From DTU024 sp964518875 (GTDB taxonomy: Bacteria > Bacillota > Clostridia > Christensenellales > Aristaeellaceae): a DNA stretch of 64,000 bases. Numbering within the stretch: the stretch's first letter is position 1; each line of letters opens with the position of its first letter. The translations under genes were made by a program, and so were the position numbers. This document shows, piece after piece, positions 41,005 to 50,214 of the stretch. Where the stretch lies: positions 1 to 64,000 of the forward strand of contig CAZFHI010000005.1 in assembly GCA_964518875.1 (NCBI GenBank). The letters are read 5' to 3'. The notes under the pieces were generated by a model. It searched no databases. It worked only from the letters and a program-made list of their open reading frames with translations, and was not told where the DNA came from.

Positions 41005-42327
41005 TTATATTTTATTTAAATTAAACCCATACTCAAACAGGCGCCTTAAGTCCAGCCACATCTGGTTTCTCGTGCGGCAGTCAAGCACCACGGCTAAAAG
41101 CCGGCGCCCGTCCTTTTCCGCCATTCCCACATAGCAGTTGCCGGCCGCCCTTGTGAAGCCGGATTTTACGCCCAGAGCGTAAGGATAAAAGTACGGGCTT
41201 TCTTTGAGCAGTATGGCGGATCTTGTTTTTATTTCAATTTCGCCGCGTTTTTTGGTAGGCGGCATTTTATAGCTTGTGGCGCTTACGATGTTGAAAAAAT
41301 CCCTGTTTTTAAGAGCTTCCCGCGTAAGCAGGCAGAGATCCTCGCATGTGGTAAAATGGTTTTCGTCGTGGTAGCCGTGCGGGTTGCTGAAGCGCGTGTT
41401 TTTCATGCCTGTTTTTTTAGCGTTATTATTCATGCTGTCTACAAATTTGCTTACGCTTCCGTCGCATATTACGGCTACGGCGTTGGCGGCGTCGTTCCCG
41501 GAACGTATCATAAGGCCGAAAAGCAGGTCCTTTAAAAGCATCTTTTCGCCGGGGTAAACGGGCACAAGGCTTGAATCAGACGGAACCCTTGCCGCTTCCT
41601 CAGGTATGGTTATTTTTTTGTCGACGTCCGTCTTTTCAAGCGCCGTTAAAAGCGTCATAATTTTAGTGGTGCTCGCGGGGTACATTTTTTTATCGGCGTT
41701 TTTTTGAAAAAGCGTTTCGCCTGTGCTTAAATTTATAAGCATGCACGCGCGGGACGCTATAAAGTTAGGGTTTAGGCTTAAGGGCCTCGTTTCGTCAAAA
41801 AACTCCGGCGCCTCTATGCCGAAAAGGCTTAAATCCTTCGATTCCAAAAGCTTTTTCGTTTTTAAGTCCCTCTTGCCGCTTACCTTTATATCTGCGCCGC
41901 GCTTTTGAACATAGCGCTGGAAAGCCGTCAGCGCTTTTTGTGTGTTTACGCCGAAGTACCCGTCCGGTTTTTCCGAAAGGAAGTTTAAATCGTAAAGCCT
42001 TGTCTGGAGCCTTTCTACGCGCAGACCCTTTTCGTTTATGCCGAACGAAATAAAGTCTTCCATCTTGCCGTCGTCATATATAAGCCCTAAGGTCTGTTCG
42101 CCCGCTATGCCGTCGACCGCAATATTGAAGCCCGCTTTTTTGGCCGCTCTTTGAAAATCCATAACGCTCCGCCTTGTCGATTTGCCGTATACGCCGTCGG
42201 GCTCGCTCTTATAAAAGCCTAAATCCACAAGGCGTTCCTGCAGTTTGCGCGTGCTTTCGCCTTCGCTGCCCGTTTTTAAAAGGTTTTCAGCGTATATATA
42301 GGGCGTAATAAGGCATAAACAAAGCAA
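41005..42327 (-). CDS. D-alanyl-D-alanine carboxypeptidase (DacF-like) with two peptidoglycan-binding modules
   Basis: A 440 aa exported serine peptidase (S11) that trims the terminal D-Ala of peptidoglycan. N-terminal half: two PG_binding_1 modules (GSEGESTRKLQERLVDLGFY and GLRVERLQTRLYDLNFL). Catalytic motifs: YPASTTKIMTLLTAL (SxxK), IRSGNDAANAVA (SxN), and YALGVKSGFTRAAGN (KSG). The recorded start TTG 42327 gives a signal peptide without a positive n-region and has no ribosome-binding site. Upstream in-frame codons would supply one (IIKRLISALL) from an ATT codon at 42351, five bases after AGGTG. Start unresolved. Confidence 0.92.
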   Translation of the reverse strand: MLCLCLITPYIYAENLLKTGSEGESTRKLQERLVDLGFYKSEPDGVYGKSTRRSVMDFQRAAKKAGFNIAVDGIAGEQTLGLIYDDGKMEDFISFGINEKGLRVERLQTRLYDLNFLSEKPDGYFGVNTQKALTAFQRYVQKRGADIKVSGKRDLKTKKLLESKDLSLFGIEAPEFFDETRPLSLNPNFIASRACMLINLSTGETLFQKNADKKMYPASTTKIMTLLTALEKTDVDKKITIPEEAARVPSDSSLVPVYPGEKMLLKDLLFGLMIRSGNDAANAVAVICDGSVSKFVDSMNNNAKKTGMKNTRFSNPHGYHDENHFTTCEDLCLLTREALKNRDFFNIVSATSYKMPPTKKRGEIEIKTRSAILLKESPYFYPYALGVKSGFTRAAGNCYVGMAEKDGRRLLAVVLDCRTRNQMWLDLRRLFEYGFNLNKI

Positions 42328-42405
42328 TGCGGAAATAAGTCTTTTAATAATTTCACCACCTCGGATACATATTGTAACCCTATTGTAACATAAATTCGCG
42401 GCGCT

Positions 42406-42435
42406 TTGACCGATTGAATGTAAAATGTGTATAAT
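42406..42435 (+). promoter_or_regulatory. Promoter of the 3-hydroxyisobutyrate-dehydrogenase-like gene
   Basis: TTGACC (42406-42411), 18 bp spacer, TATAAT (42430-42435). Confidence 0.65.
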
Positions 42436-42491
42436 AACAATAAATTTTGCTTTTTAAGCTTAAATAAGCGTAATTAAAAAAGGAGGATATT

Positions 42492-43349
42492 ATGAAAAAC
42501 ATAGCTTTTATAGGCGTAGGCGTTATGGGGCGCGGCATGGTGGAAAACCTGCTTAAGGCGGGGTACGGCGTAAATATTTACTCAAGAACAAAATCCAAGT
42601 GCTTAAGCGTGATTGAAAAGGGCGCCGTATGGAAGGACAGCGTCGCTGAAGCCGTTAAAAACGCAGACGTAGTTATAAGCATGGTGGGCTTCCCTGAAGA
42701 CGTGCGCAACGTTTACTTTAATAACGGTATAATAGAAAACGCGAAAAAAAACGCGCTTTTAATAGACATGACTACGTCCTCGCCTGAAATCGCCATGGAA
42801 ATATTTGAAAAAGCGAAGGAAAGAAATTTAAGGGCTATGGACGCGCCCGTTTCAGGCGGCGACACAGGGGCAAAAAACGGCACTCTTACCATAATGGCGG
42901 GAGGAAACAAGGAGGACTTTGACGAAGCCTGCGATATATTTTCAAATATGGGCAAAAACATATACTACATGGGCAAGGCGGGCAGCGGGCAGCACTGCAA
43001 GATGGCGAACCAGATAGCCATTTCAGGCTGCGTATCTTCGGTAGCGGAAGCCTTGGCGTACGCTTCAAAAGCGGGTCTAAACGCGAATAAAGCCTTAAGC
43101 GTAATATCGCAGGGAGCGGCGGGCTCGTGGCAGATGAAGGGCAACGGCCCCAAAATGCTTTCAAACGACATGGCGCCCGGCTTTTACATAAAGCATTTTA
43201 TTAAGGATATGAAGCTCGCGAGCGAAGAAGCCAAAAAGAGAAACCTCGATCTGCCGGTTTTAAGCCTGGTGCTAAGCATGTATGAAGAGCTTGAAAAACA
43301 GGGCTTTGGCGAATCGGGCACGCAGGCTATAATTAAAAAATACGAGTGA
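42492..43349 (+). CDS. 3-hydroxyisobutyrate dehydrogenase-family NAD(P) oxidoreductase
   Basis: A 285 aa beta-hydroxyacid dehydrogenase. GVGVMGRGMVENLLKAGYGV is the nucleotide fold, DAPVSGGDTGAKNGTLTIMA the substrate loop, and SGQHCKMANQIAISGC carries the catalytic Lys. It oxidises or reduces a short hydroxyacid such as 3-hydroxyisobutyrate, tartronate semialdehyde or a related compound; the exact substrate cannot be told. AGGAGG precedes the ATG. Monocistronic. Confidence 0.9.
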   Translation: MKNIAFIGVGVMGRGMVENLLKAGYGVNIYSRTKSKCLSVIEKGAVWKDSVAEAVKNADVVISMVGFPEDVRNVYFNNGIIENAKKNALLIDMTTSSPEIAMEIFEKAKERNLRAMDAPVSGGDTGAKNGTLTIMAGGNKEDFDEACDIFSNMGKNIYYMGKAGSGQHCKMANQIAISGCVSSVAEALAYASKAGLNANKALSVISQGAAGSWQMKGNGPKMLSNDMAPGFYIKHFIKDMKLASEEAKKRNLDLPVLSLVLSMYEELEKQGFGESGTQAIIKKYE

Positions 43350-43385
43350 TATTTTAATCGCCGCTGTAAATTTTAAGTATAAAAC

Positions 43386-43412
43386 AAGGGCCGCCGGAAT
43401 CCGGCGGCCCTT
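43386..43412. terminator. Bidirectional terminator
   Basis: AAGGGCCGCCGG and CCGGCGGCCCTT pair around AAT, between the dehydrogenase gene (plus) and the SIMPL-domain gene (minus). Confidence 0.8.
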
Positions 43413-43440
43413 GAGCGTATTTTTTCAAATGTTAATATCT

Positions 43441-44139
43441 TTATTTAATCTCGAACGTAACGACCACGGAAGCGCTTACGGATACGTCGCCTGTTATAAG
43501 AGCGCCTGAATCCTTAGCTTCTCCAGCCGACACCATTTCCATATTGTTGAATACGCCGTACTGCGCGGGGCCGTATGAAGTCTGGTTTATTTCCATAACG
43601 TCGCCAAGCTCGCAATTTGCCGCCTTGGCTAAAACCTCCGCGTTCTTTTTAGCCTTTTCAACCGCTGTTTCAAGCGCCTTTTCGTAGGCTTCAGATTCCT
43701 TGCTTGAAGAAAAGTTAAGCGCCCACAGCGTGTTCGCGCCGTTCTTTATGGCGGTGTCAAGCACGCCGTTTAAGGAATCTATGTCTTTAAGCACAATGTA
43801 AAGCATGTTGCTTATAACGTATTTATCTGCAGATTCTTTGCCGTAATAGCCTGTGTCAGAGTTTACGTCATATGAAGTAGTAAGCATGTCCTTTTCGTCC
43901 ACGCCGCTTTTTTTAAGCTCTTCAATAAGCTTCGCCATGTCCTGCTTGTTCTTTTGCTGGGCTTTGGCAATGTCCTTGTCCTCTGTTCTTATGCCTATGG
44001 TAAAGCTTACTGTGTCCGCCTGAAGCGATACGGTTCCCTGGCCGCTTGCAGTAATCTTTTTGCTTTCAGCAAGGCTTGCGACCGTAAAAAGGCTTACTAT
44101 AAGCAATACTGCTGTAAAAATACCAAGTTTATTTTTCAT
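43441..44139 (-). CDS. SIMPL-domain (DUF541) exported protein
   Basis: A 232 aa protein with signal peptide (LGIFTAVLLIVSLFTVASLA) and a SIMPL domain: TASGQGTVSLQADTVSFTIG, ELKKSGVDEKDMLTTSYDVN, and the C-terminal TGDVSVSASVVVTFEI. Members of this family sit in the periplasm or outside the membrane and respond to envelope stress in some bacteria. It overlaps the anti-sigma gene by 11 bp with its own AAGGAG site, so it is the last gene of the ECF sigma operon. Confidence 0.88.
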   Translation of the reverse strand: MKNKLGIFTAVLLIVSLFTVASLAESKKITASGQGTVSLQADTVSFTIGIRTEDKDIAKAQQKNKQDMAKLIEELKKSGVDEKDMLTTSYDVNSDTGYYGKESADKYVISNMLYIVLKDIDSLNGVLDTAIKNGANTLWALNFSSSKESEAYEKALETAVEKAKKNAEVLAKAANCELGDVMEINQTSYGPAQYGVFNNMEMVSAGEAKDSGALITGDVSVSASVVVTFEIK

Positions 44140-45298
44140 GTGAATTTCTCCTTTTTTTGTTTATTGCATTTACTATAATTATAATTGCTATAATTATTAC
44201 TATCAGCGGGAAATATCCCCCTATGAACACGAGCATGTCGATTAAAAATCTCTTTGCCTCAGACAGCCCGTTTGAAAAGGCGCCGGACATTCGCTCTGAA
44301 AAAGAGGCTTCCCTGTCGCCCGCCGTGTCCTTTTTAAGTTCCTCCATAAGGCTTAAATTAACGGTGGAGTAGCTTATATCGCTGTCGAAGCGCTTGATAG
44401 TGCTGTTCAGGCTGTCTATCTCGTACTGCGTGTCCGCAATGGCGCTTTCTATCTGTATAAGTTCATCAACGGACTCGGCCTTTTCCATCATCTCGCTTAA
44501 GCGCCGCATCTTATCTTCCTGGGTTTTAAGGCGCGCTTCCGCGTCGTAGTAGCTTTCGCTTACGTCCTGCACGCTTTCCGTTTTTGAAACGGTTCGGCCG
44601 ACAGCGTCAAGCGAAGCGACGAACGCGTCAAGCCCGCTTTCAGGCACCCTCATAGTGATTGAGGCGCTAAGCTTTCCGTCCCCGTTTTCGCCTATGTTAA
44701 TGTACTCCTGGTAGCCGTCCGACTTAGAAAGGCTTTCCTGCACCTTTTTAAGGTCCTCATAAAAGCTTTTTGTGCTTATGCTTATGTTAAGCGTGCGTAT
44801 AAGCTTTTGTTGTCTTCGGTTTTCTAGCGCCGCGCTTTCCTGCACGTTTGGAGCGCTTCTCGCCATGAGACTCATGCCGCTTTTTTTTGCCAGCCCGTCG
44901 GCGTCGGCGTAAAAAGCCGTTGCGACGCCCTGGCCGCTTGAAGCTTCAGCGTAATTTTCATCAGAGCCGTTTCTTGTAAGAACGGTTCCCGCTATCAAAA
45001 ACACGAACACCGCGGCGACGCTTAGAAAACGCCTGAAGCCTATATGCCGCCCGCTTTCACGCTCCGCTTGCGTTTTTTTACTTCTTTCAATATTTTCCTC
45101 CTTACCGATGCTTTCGCGCCACGACGATGAAAAATCAGCCGGCAGTTCCTCTTCATCGTCTAAATGTCTGGCGTCAACGCGGTATTGATACAGCGCGCGG
45201 CAGCTTTCGCATGTTTTAAGATGCTCCATAAGCTGTTGGTTTTCGCGCGCCGCGTCAAAATCCTCTTTAAGGAGGGCTTCAGCATCTTTACAGTTCAT
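44129..45298 (-). CDS. Zinc-finger anti-sigma protein fused to DUF4349
   Basis: A 389 aa membrane protein. The start ATG 45298 has GGGAGG upstream; a longer frame to 45319 lacks one. Residues ~30-45 hold an H-x3-C-x2-C motif (HLKTCESC) as in zinc-finger anti-sigma factors. One membrane helix (FLSVAAVFVFLIAGTVL) follows, then an extracellular DUF4349 part with coiled coil (EDKMRRLSEMMEKAESVDEL) and a C-terminal helix (LIVIIIAIIIIVNAI). It overlaps the sigma factor gene by 11 bp, which supports the regulator-pair interpretation. Confidence 0.88.
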   Translation of the reverse strand: MNCKDAEALLKEDFDAARENQQLMEHLKTCESCRALYQYRVDARHLDDEEELPADFSSSWRESIGKEENIERSKKTQAERESGRHIGFRRFLSVAAVFVFLIAGTVLTRNGSDENYAEASSGQGVATAFYADADGLAKKSGMSLMARSAPNVQESAALENRRQQKLIRTLNISISTKSFYEDLKKVQESLSKSDGYQEYINIGENGDGKLSASITMRVPESGLDAFVASLDAVGRTVSKTESVQDVSESYYDAEARLKTQEDKMRRLSEMMEKAESVDELIQIESAIADTQYEIDSLNSTIKRFDSDISYSTVNLSLMEELKKDTAGDREASFSERMSGAFSNGLSEAKRFLIDMLVFIGGYFPLIVIIIAIIIIVNAINKKRRNSHEK

Positions 45299-45875
45299 TG
45301 TTTTTCCCTCCCACATCAATAAGACTGCCGTTGCTCACAAAAAGTTCCCGGTTTTTTAATAAAATTTTTTTAAGCCTGTTTCTCGCCCTGTTTATGCGGC
45401 TTTTAAGCGTTCCCAAAGGTATGTCCATAATATCCGCGGCTTCCTGATAGCTTAAGCCCTGCAGATCGCACAGCACTATGGGAGGGCGGAACAGTTCCGG
45501 CAGCTCCTTTATGGCTTCCTTAAGAAGCCTTTTTCGTTCGCTTTCTTCTATGCGCAGGTAAAGAGAAGGGCCGTCGTCCTCTATTTCCTCGTTGTTTAAG
45601 TCGTCCAGGGATATGGTGTTTCCGCGCTTTTTGATAAAATCCATGCAGCAGTTGTACGCTATGCGGTAAAGCCAAGTGGACGGCTTTGACTGGTAGTTAA
45701 AGCTGTCAAAGTATTTAAAGGCGCGCAGCAAGGCTTCCTGCGCGCAGTCCTGCGCGTCCTCCCTGTTGGAAAGTATCCTCAGGCACGTGAAATAAACGCT
45801 TCTCTCGTAAGGCGTTATAAACTCTTCAAAGCGCTCTTTCTTGCTTTTTAAAACAGGTCTTTTATCTTGTCCCAT
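45288..45875 (-). CDS. ECF-type RNA polymerase sigma factor
   Basis: A 195 aa extracytoplasmic-function sigma factor. Region 2 is ERSVYFTCLRILSNREDAQD with CAQEALLRAFKYFDSFNYQS and TWLYRIAYNCCMDFIKKRG; region 4 is IKELPELFRPPIVLCDLQGL with SYQEAADIMDIPLGTLKSRI. It reads from an ATG with only a weak GAGC site and overlaps the upstream gene by 28 bp. The zinc-finger/DUF4349 protein just downstream is the likely anti-sigma partner. Confidence 0.92.
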   Translation of the reverse strand: MGQDKRPVLKSKKERFEEFITPYERSVYFTCLRILSNREDAQDCAQEALLRAFKYFDSFNYQSKPSTWLYRIAYNCCMDFIKKRGNTISLDDLNNEEIEDDGPSLYLRIEESERKRLLKEAIKELPELFRPPIVLCDLQGLSYQEAADIMDIPLGTLKSRINRARNRLKKILLKNRELFVSNGSLIDVGGKNNEL

Positions 45876-46756
45876 AAGCTCTTTTCTTTATCGTCCGGTA
45901 TTTCCACCCTGGGCTTCGGCTTTTCAGGTATGCCGTCGTTCATTATTACAAACTGAAGCCCGCTTATTTCGCCGTTTCTTTTGTCCGCGAAGGACAACGG
46001 CTTTTCTGTGTCGCCAAGCATGTTCTTTATCATGTTTTCAGCAAGCTGCTGCACAGGGGAGTTTGAAAGCGTCCTGCCTACGTACTCTGTGAGCATTTCG
46101 CTGTCCATCGCCATTTTAACGCCCGCTATCTGCAAAGACGGCATGTAGAAGTCCTTCACGGAAGCGCTTACAGAGTATTCCGCTTCCATGCCGGGGAGAA
46201 CCATATAGGAAAGCGTTATGTTAGTGCCGGCGTAAGCCTTTAGGGCGCCCTCCGCTTCTATGTTAAGCGCGTTTTCGGAAGGGAGCGAAAGGCTTATCTG
46301 CAGTACCATGCTGTCCGCGTAACTTTTCATGGCTTCGTTAATATGGATGCCGAGCTTTATTGTCAGCTCGCCTTCGGCGCCGGAAAGCTCTTCAGCGGAC
46401 ACGGGTTTTCCGTTAAGCGCGTACTCTGATTTTATGTCCCATGGTATTTCCGCGCTTTTCATGTTCCCCTGGTACAGGAAACGCCCGGGCTCCATGCTGA
46501 ACGTTGTTTCTTTTCCTGAAGTTTTAATAGCGTCGGCGCGGCTTAAATTAACCGTTTTTTCATAATCGCCGTAATCTGTTATATTGGCTTTCTCGTCAGA
46601 TTCAAAAACGTTTACCACGTATACGCCGGATACGCTTCCGGCGCCGTCTAACTTGGCGTACACTATTTCGGTTTTTTGAGGCCCTGCCAGCGCCATAAAG
46701 CACGCGGTAACAAGCAGCGCCGCTAAAATAACAGAGGTTTTTAACTTTGACATCAT
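45848..46756 (-). CDS. Exported partner protein of the MMPL transporter (302 aa)
   Basis: A 302 aa protein with an N-terminal signal (LKTSVILAALLVTAC or longer); the VTAC segment fits a lipobox with Cys19, but the following residues FMALAG are hydrophobic, so lipidation is uncertain. The rest is soluble, beta-rich, with a C-terminal acidic/Lys stretch (DDKEKSLWDKIKDLF). It starts four bases inside the MMPL stop (ATGATG overlap) and no known domain is recognised. Probably a component or accessory of the MMPL export complex. Confidence 0.8.
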   Translation of the reverse strand: MMSKLKTSVILAALLVTACFMALAGPQKTEIVYAKLDGAGSVSGVYVVNVFESDEKANITDYGDYEKTVNLSRADAIKTSGKETTFSMEPGRFLYQGNMKSAEIPWDIKSEYALNGKPVSAEELSGAEGELTIKLGIHINEAMKSYADSMVLQISLSLPSENALNIEAEGALKAYAGTNITLSYMVLPGMEAEYSVSASVKDFYMPSLQIAGVKMAMDSEMLTEYVGRTLSNSPVQQLAENMIKNMLGDTEKPLSFADKRNGEISGLQFVIMNDGIPEKPKPRVEIPDDKEKSLWDKIKDLF

Positions 46757-48795
46757 ATAAACTCCCCGCCTTCCTTAGTGGTTTTTTTAATAAATGTATC
46801 AAGCATCACTAAAAGATGCGGCAGCATAACGAGCGACATAAACGCTGAAAGCAGGGCCCCGCGCCCAAGTATGGCGCCCATCTGGCTTACCACTCCGTTT
46901 GTGGACACAAAGCCCAGCAGGTACCCTGCCGATGTAAGTATCAGCGCGGGCGGCAGTATGGAGCCTGTCGTGCTGCTGAGCGTAAAGGCGGCCGCTTCCT
47001 TTTTGGGCATGGTTTTTCGCGCGTTTACGTAGTGCCGCGTTAAAAGTATGGCGTAGTCGACGGTCGCGCCAAGCTGCACGCTTGATATTATCTGGTAGCC
47101 CATGTAGTTAAGGTTTTCCCCCTGGAAGTACGGAAGGGACAGGTTTATCCAAACCGCGCCTTCTATTACGAGCAGCAGCACCAGGGGCAGCGACAAGCTT
47201 TTAAAGTTTATAAGCAGTATTATGCCTATCGCTACAACTCCAACCAGAATAACTTCAAGGCTGTCCTTTACTATCACGTTTCTAATGTCTATGTTTGCTA
47301 CGTTTTCCCCCGCAAGCAGGAAATCTTTTCCGTAATGCTTTTCAGCTTCAGCGCGTATGTCTTCAACAAGCTTAAAGGCTTCGGGGCCTTCGGTGTTCGT
47401 GGCGCCGTTTATTACAATGCGGTCGTACCCTTTCTGCCTGAGCGCGCCAAGGCTTTTAGCAGGCACCATTTGAACCGGCACAGCAAGCCCCGCGGCGTCG
47501 GGATAAGATATAACGCTTGTAACATTGTCTACGTTATAAAGGTTTTTGCTTAAAGAATTTACTTTCGCCACGTCCCCTTCGGGTACCATAAGAAGCAGGG
47601 ACTGGCTTTCTCCAAAAATACGGTTTATCTCGGCCTCCTGCTTTTTTACTTCGGAGCCTGCGGCGTGCATGCCGCCAGAACCGTATATAAAGCTGTTGTT
47701 CCGCTGCCCCATAAAGGCGATCGGTATCAAAATTAAAAAAATAACCGCGACGGGCAGAGCGTGTTTTATAACCCATCCGGCGAACCGTTTAAATTTTGGC
47801 ATGAAAGGCTTGTGCGCCGTTTTGTCCAAAAGCCCCGTGCATGAAATCGCCACCGCCGGAAGAAACACTATTACGGATATGTAGCTTAGCAGCACGCCCT
47901 TGGCTAAAACAAAGCCCATGTTTTTGCCAAGCTCAAAATCCATAACGGCAAGCGCCAGGAAACCGAACACCGTGGTCATGGCGCTTGAAGCGACGGATGA
48001 AGCGGAGCTTACTATGGCTTCCTTCATGGCGCTCTGGTTGTCGTAGCCCTTGTTTCTGAAAGCAGAAAAGCTGTGCAGCAAAAACACGGCGTAATCTATG
48101 GATACCGCAAGCTGAAGCACGGAGGAGCTTGCCCTTGTGATGAACGAAACCTTGCCTAAAAATATGTTCGTGCCCTCGTTAAGCAGTATGGCCGCGCCTA
48201 TCGCCATTAAAAACAAAACGGGCTCAAAGTAGCTGCCCGTGGCTAATATTAAAATAACCAGTACTATTGGCAGTATAAGCGGCATTATGCTCTCTATTTC
48301 CTTTGTGGAAACGGACATTACCTGCGCCTGGTTCGCCGCGTTTCCGCTCGCCATGCTGTTTGGGTAAAGCGCTCTTATGGCGTTTAATCCTTCGGCATAG
48401 TGCTCAGGGTCGACGGTAACGGTGTATAACGCCCCGTTTTCAGCATACCATGGCTTAAGCGCGCTTTCTGGAACCGTTTCAAGCGGCGTGCCCTTTACGT
48501 CGTACACGTCGTCGAGCCATATAACGCCGTTTATGTAGCTTGCGTTGAGCAGCTGGTTTTTTACGTCTATCGCGTCTTCAAGCGGTATGTCCTTTACGTA
48601 AAACTTAAGGTTCGGGTTATCCTCCCCTATTACCGAAAGCGCCTTGGACGTGGGTGAATTTTCCGGCAGATAGGACGCCAGATCGTAGTCCACGTTTACG
48701 TTTAGCATAGCAAAAAAGCTTATAATGCAAAGCGCTACGGTTAATATAATTACGAGAATTCTATTTTTAAGCACAAAATCGCTGAACCGCCTCAT
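46753..48795 (-). CDS. MMPL/RND-family exporter
   Basis: A 680 aa membrane protein with two repeats, each of about six helices and an extracytoplasmic domain. Characteristic parts are LKNRILVIILTVALCIISFF, VNVDYDLASYLPENSPTSKA, RASSSVLQLAVSIDYAVFLL, and YQIISSVQLGATVDYAILLT, where the G/S-x-D-Y motif in both halves lies in the proton-relay helix. Start ATG 48795 has AGGAGG upstream (a longer frame to 48813 has not). Substrate unknown; in Gram-positive bacteria such proteins export lipids or peptides. Confidence 0.92.
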   Translation of the reverse strand: MRRFSDFVLKNRILVIILTVALCIISFFAMLNVNVDYDLASYLPENSPTSKALSVIGEDNPNLKFYVKDIPLEDAIDVKNQLLNASYINGVIWLDDVYDVKGTPLETVPESALKPWYAENGALYTVTVDPEHYAEGLNAIRALYPNSMASGNAANQAQVMSVSTKEIESIMPLILPIVLVILILATGSYFEPVLFLMAIGAAILLNEGTNIFLGKVSFITRASSSVLQLAVSIDYAVFLLHSFSAFRNKGYDNQSAMKEAIVSSASSVASSAMTTVFGFLALAVMDFELGKNMGFVLAKGVLLSYISVIVFLPAVAISCTGLLDKTAHKPFMPKFKRFAGWVIKHALPVAVIFLILIPIAFMGQRNNSFIYGSGGMHAAGSEVKKQEAEINRIFGESQSLLLMVPEGDVAKVNSLSKNLYNVDNVTSVISYPDAAGLAVPVQMVPAKSLGALRQKGYDRIVINGATNTEGPEAFKLVEDIRAEAEKHYGKDFLLAGENVANIDIRNVIVKDSLEVILVGVVAIGIILLINFKSLSLPLVLLLVIEGAVWINLSLPYFQGENLNYMGYQIISSVQLGATVDYAILLTRHYVNARKTMPKKEAAAFTLSSTTGSILPPALILTSAGYLLGFVSTNGVVSQMGAILGRGALLSAFMSLVMLPHLLVMLDTFIKKTTKEGGEFI

Positions 48796-48818
48796 AATAC
48801 CTCCTAAGCACAACTGGC

Positions 48819-48847
48819 ATTATAGAGCATATTATAAAAGCGCGCAA
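48819..48847 (-). promoter_or_regulatory. Promoter of the MMPL-ECF operon
   Basis: On the minus strand TTGCGC (48847-48842), 17 bp spacer, TATAAT (48824-48819). A second -10-like TATAAT lies within the spacer. Confidence 0.55.
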
Positions 48848-48888
48848 GAAACGCGGGCCCAATTGTTACAAATTGTTTAAAATTTGTT

Positions 48889-50016
48889 TTAAAACCCGTC
48901 GGGCGAACTAAGCTCAAGGGACATGGGCAGCCAGCTTGAAAACGCATTGCATTTTTGTTTGAACAAGCCCAGCGGAGAAAACAAAGCTTGTACCGCTTTC
49001 TCCTGCGTAAATTCAACGCTCGCTTCTTCGTTTGTCTTATACGCCGCAGCGTTTTCTTTATTTACTTCTATGCAAAACGTTCCCGCCCGCTCTATGCCCA
49101 ACACGAGGCGCCCGCGCTGCAGCGCCGTTTGCGCGGCTTTAAGCTTCATTCCTGCGTTTAGCACATTTTCCCAATTGTATACGCGCAGCATGTCGCTTGA
49201 AAATATGTTATAGCTTTCGCAAACTTGCTCCGCCTTTTCAAAAAGCTCTTTATTCCACGCGGGGCATATTATTTTAGAGTTCCCAAACCTCTCTAAAATA
49301 AGCTTAAGGCAGGGAAGCGCGCTTTCATTTTCCACGCACATTTCCTCAGCCGTATTCCTGCTGGAATATATAAAATACCCTTTTACAATACCCTTATGTA
49401 AAAACAAAAATCCCTCGTTTTTCCAGCTTGAGGCTTTTTGCTTAAATTCTTCAAAGCTCCTTTTGGCGCACACAAGCTGCTTTCTTAAAAAAATATTATA
49501 CGCGCTGTCTATATTCTTGTTTGAAGCTTCGCTGAAAGGAACTATTTCGCAGTTTTCGCTGTCTATTTCGTTAAGCGCGTGGCGCGCGCTGTCCTCGTTT
49601 AAAGTAAACGCGAAATTCGTTCCGAAGCGCTCAAACCCAAAGTAATTATAGCGGTGGCGCATGCCGCTTAAAAAAACAAGGTCCATGTTTTTTCCTTCCG
49701 CTTCTTTGTTTTCAAGCGCCATAAGCCCTTTCATAACGCCGCGTCCCCTTTCGTAGGGGTGCGCGCTCACGCTGCCTATAAACCCCGCGTTAAGGCTTTC
49801 ATTTCCAACGCGCATCAAAAAAGGCAGCAGGGCTACGGTGCCTTTTATTTTATCGTTTTCAAGCGCCACAAGGTGCAGATCGTAAAAGCCTTTCCTGCCA
49901 TACACAAAGGGCAGAAGCTTTTTAAAGTCGTGCGGCACGTGAGCGCTGCTGAAAACATAGTTTATAAAATCCAGTATATCCTCTTCCTGCGAAGGAACCG
50001 CGTGCAAAAATTCCAT
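48889..50016 (-). CDS. Eis-like GNAT N-acetyltransferase
   Basis: A 375 aa protein with an N-terminal GNAT domain. The acetyl-CoA site is visible as GSVSAHPYERGRGVMKGLMA, and FLSGMRHRYNYFGFERFGTN matches the Eis-type arrangement. The second half looks like the sterol-carrier-like C-terminal domain of the Eis family (VLGIERAGTFCIEVNKENAA). Such enzymes acetylate amino groups, including aminoglycosides in some species. AGGAGG precedes the ATG. Substrate unknown. Confidence 0.85.
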   Translation of the reverse strand: MEFLHAVPSQEEDILDFINYVFSSAHVPHDFKKLLPFVYGRKGFYDLHLVALENDKIKGTVALLPFLMRVGNESLNAGFIGSVSAHPYERGRGVMKGLMALENKEAEGKNMDLVFLSGMRHRYNYFGFERFGTNFAFTLNEDSARHALNEIDSENCEIVPFSEASNKNIDSAYNIFLRKQLVCAKRSFEEFKQKASSWKNEGFLFLHKGIVKGYFIYSSRNTAEEMCVENESALPCLKLILERFGNSKIICPAWNKELFEKAEQVCESYNIFSSDMLRVYNWENVLNAGMKLKAAQTALQRGRLVLGIERAGTFCIEVNKENAAAYKTNEEASVEFTQEKAVQALFSPLGLFKQKCNAFSSWLPMSLELSSPDGF

Positions 50017-50114
50017 AAATCCTCCTTTTTATAAGCATACATATAATACATACAAATAAGCGCAAATTCAATAAAATCAAGTACGCAAAAAATTGTAAAA
50101 GTTTTTAACAAAGT

Positions 50115-50143
50115 TTTACAAAACGGTGTTTTTTGAGTACAAT
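50115..50143 (+). promoter_or_regulatory. Promoter of the seven-gene surface operon
   Basis: TTTACA (50115-50120), 17 bp spacer, TACAAT (50138-50143). Confidence 0.65.
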
Positions 50144-50214
50144 GATAAACGCCTTAAGGAACGCTTTAAAAGCGTTAACGGCAGGAGAAAGAATGCAAAG
50201 GAGGCTTTAAGCCT

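Noticed and set aside
42361..42491. Riboswitch between dacF-like and dehydrogenase genes
   Set aside because: Only a promoter and AT-rich leader are seen; no conserved aptamer sequence was recognised.
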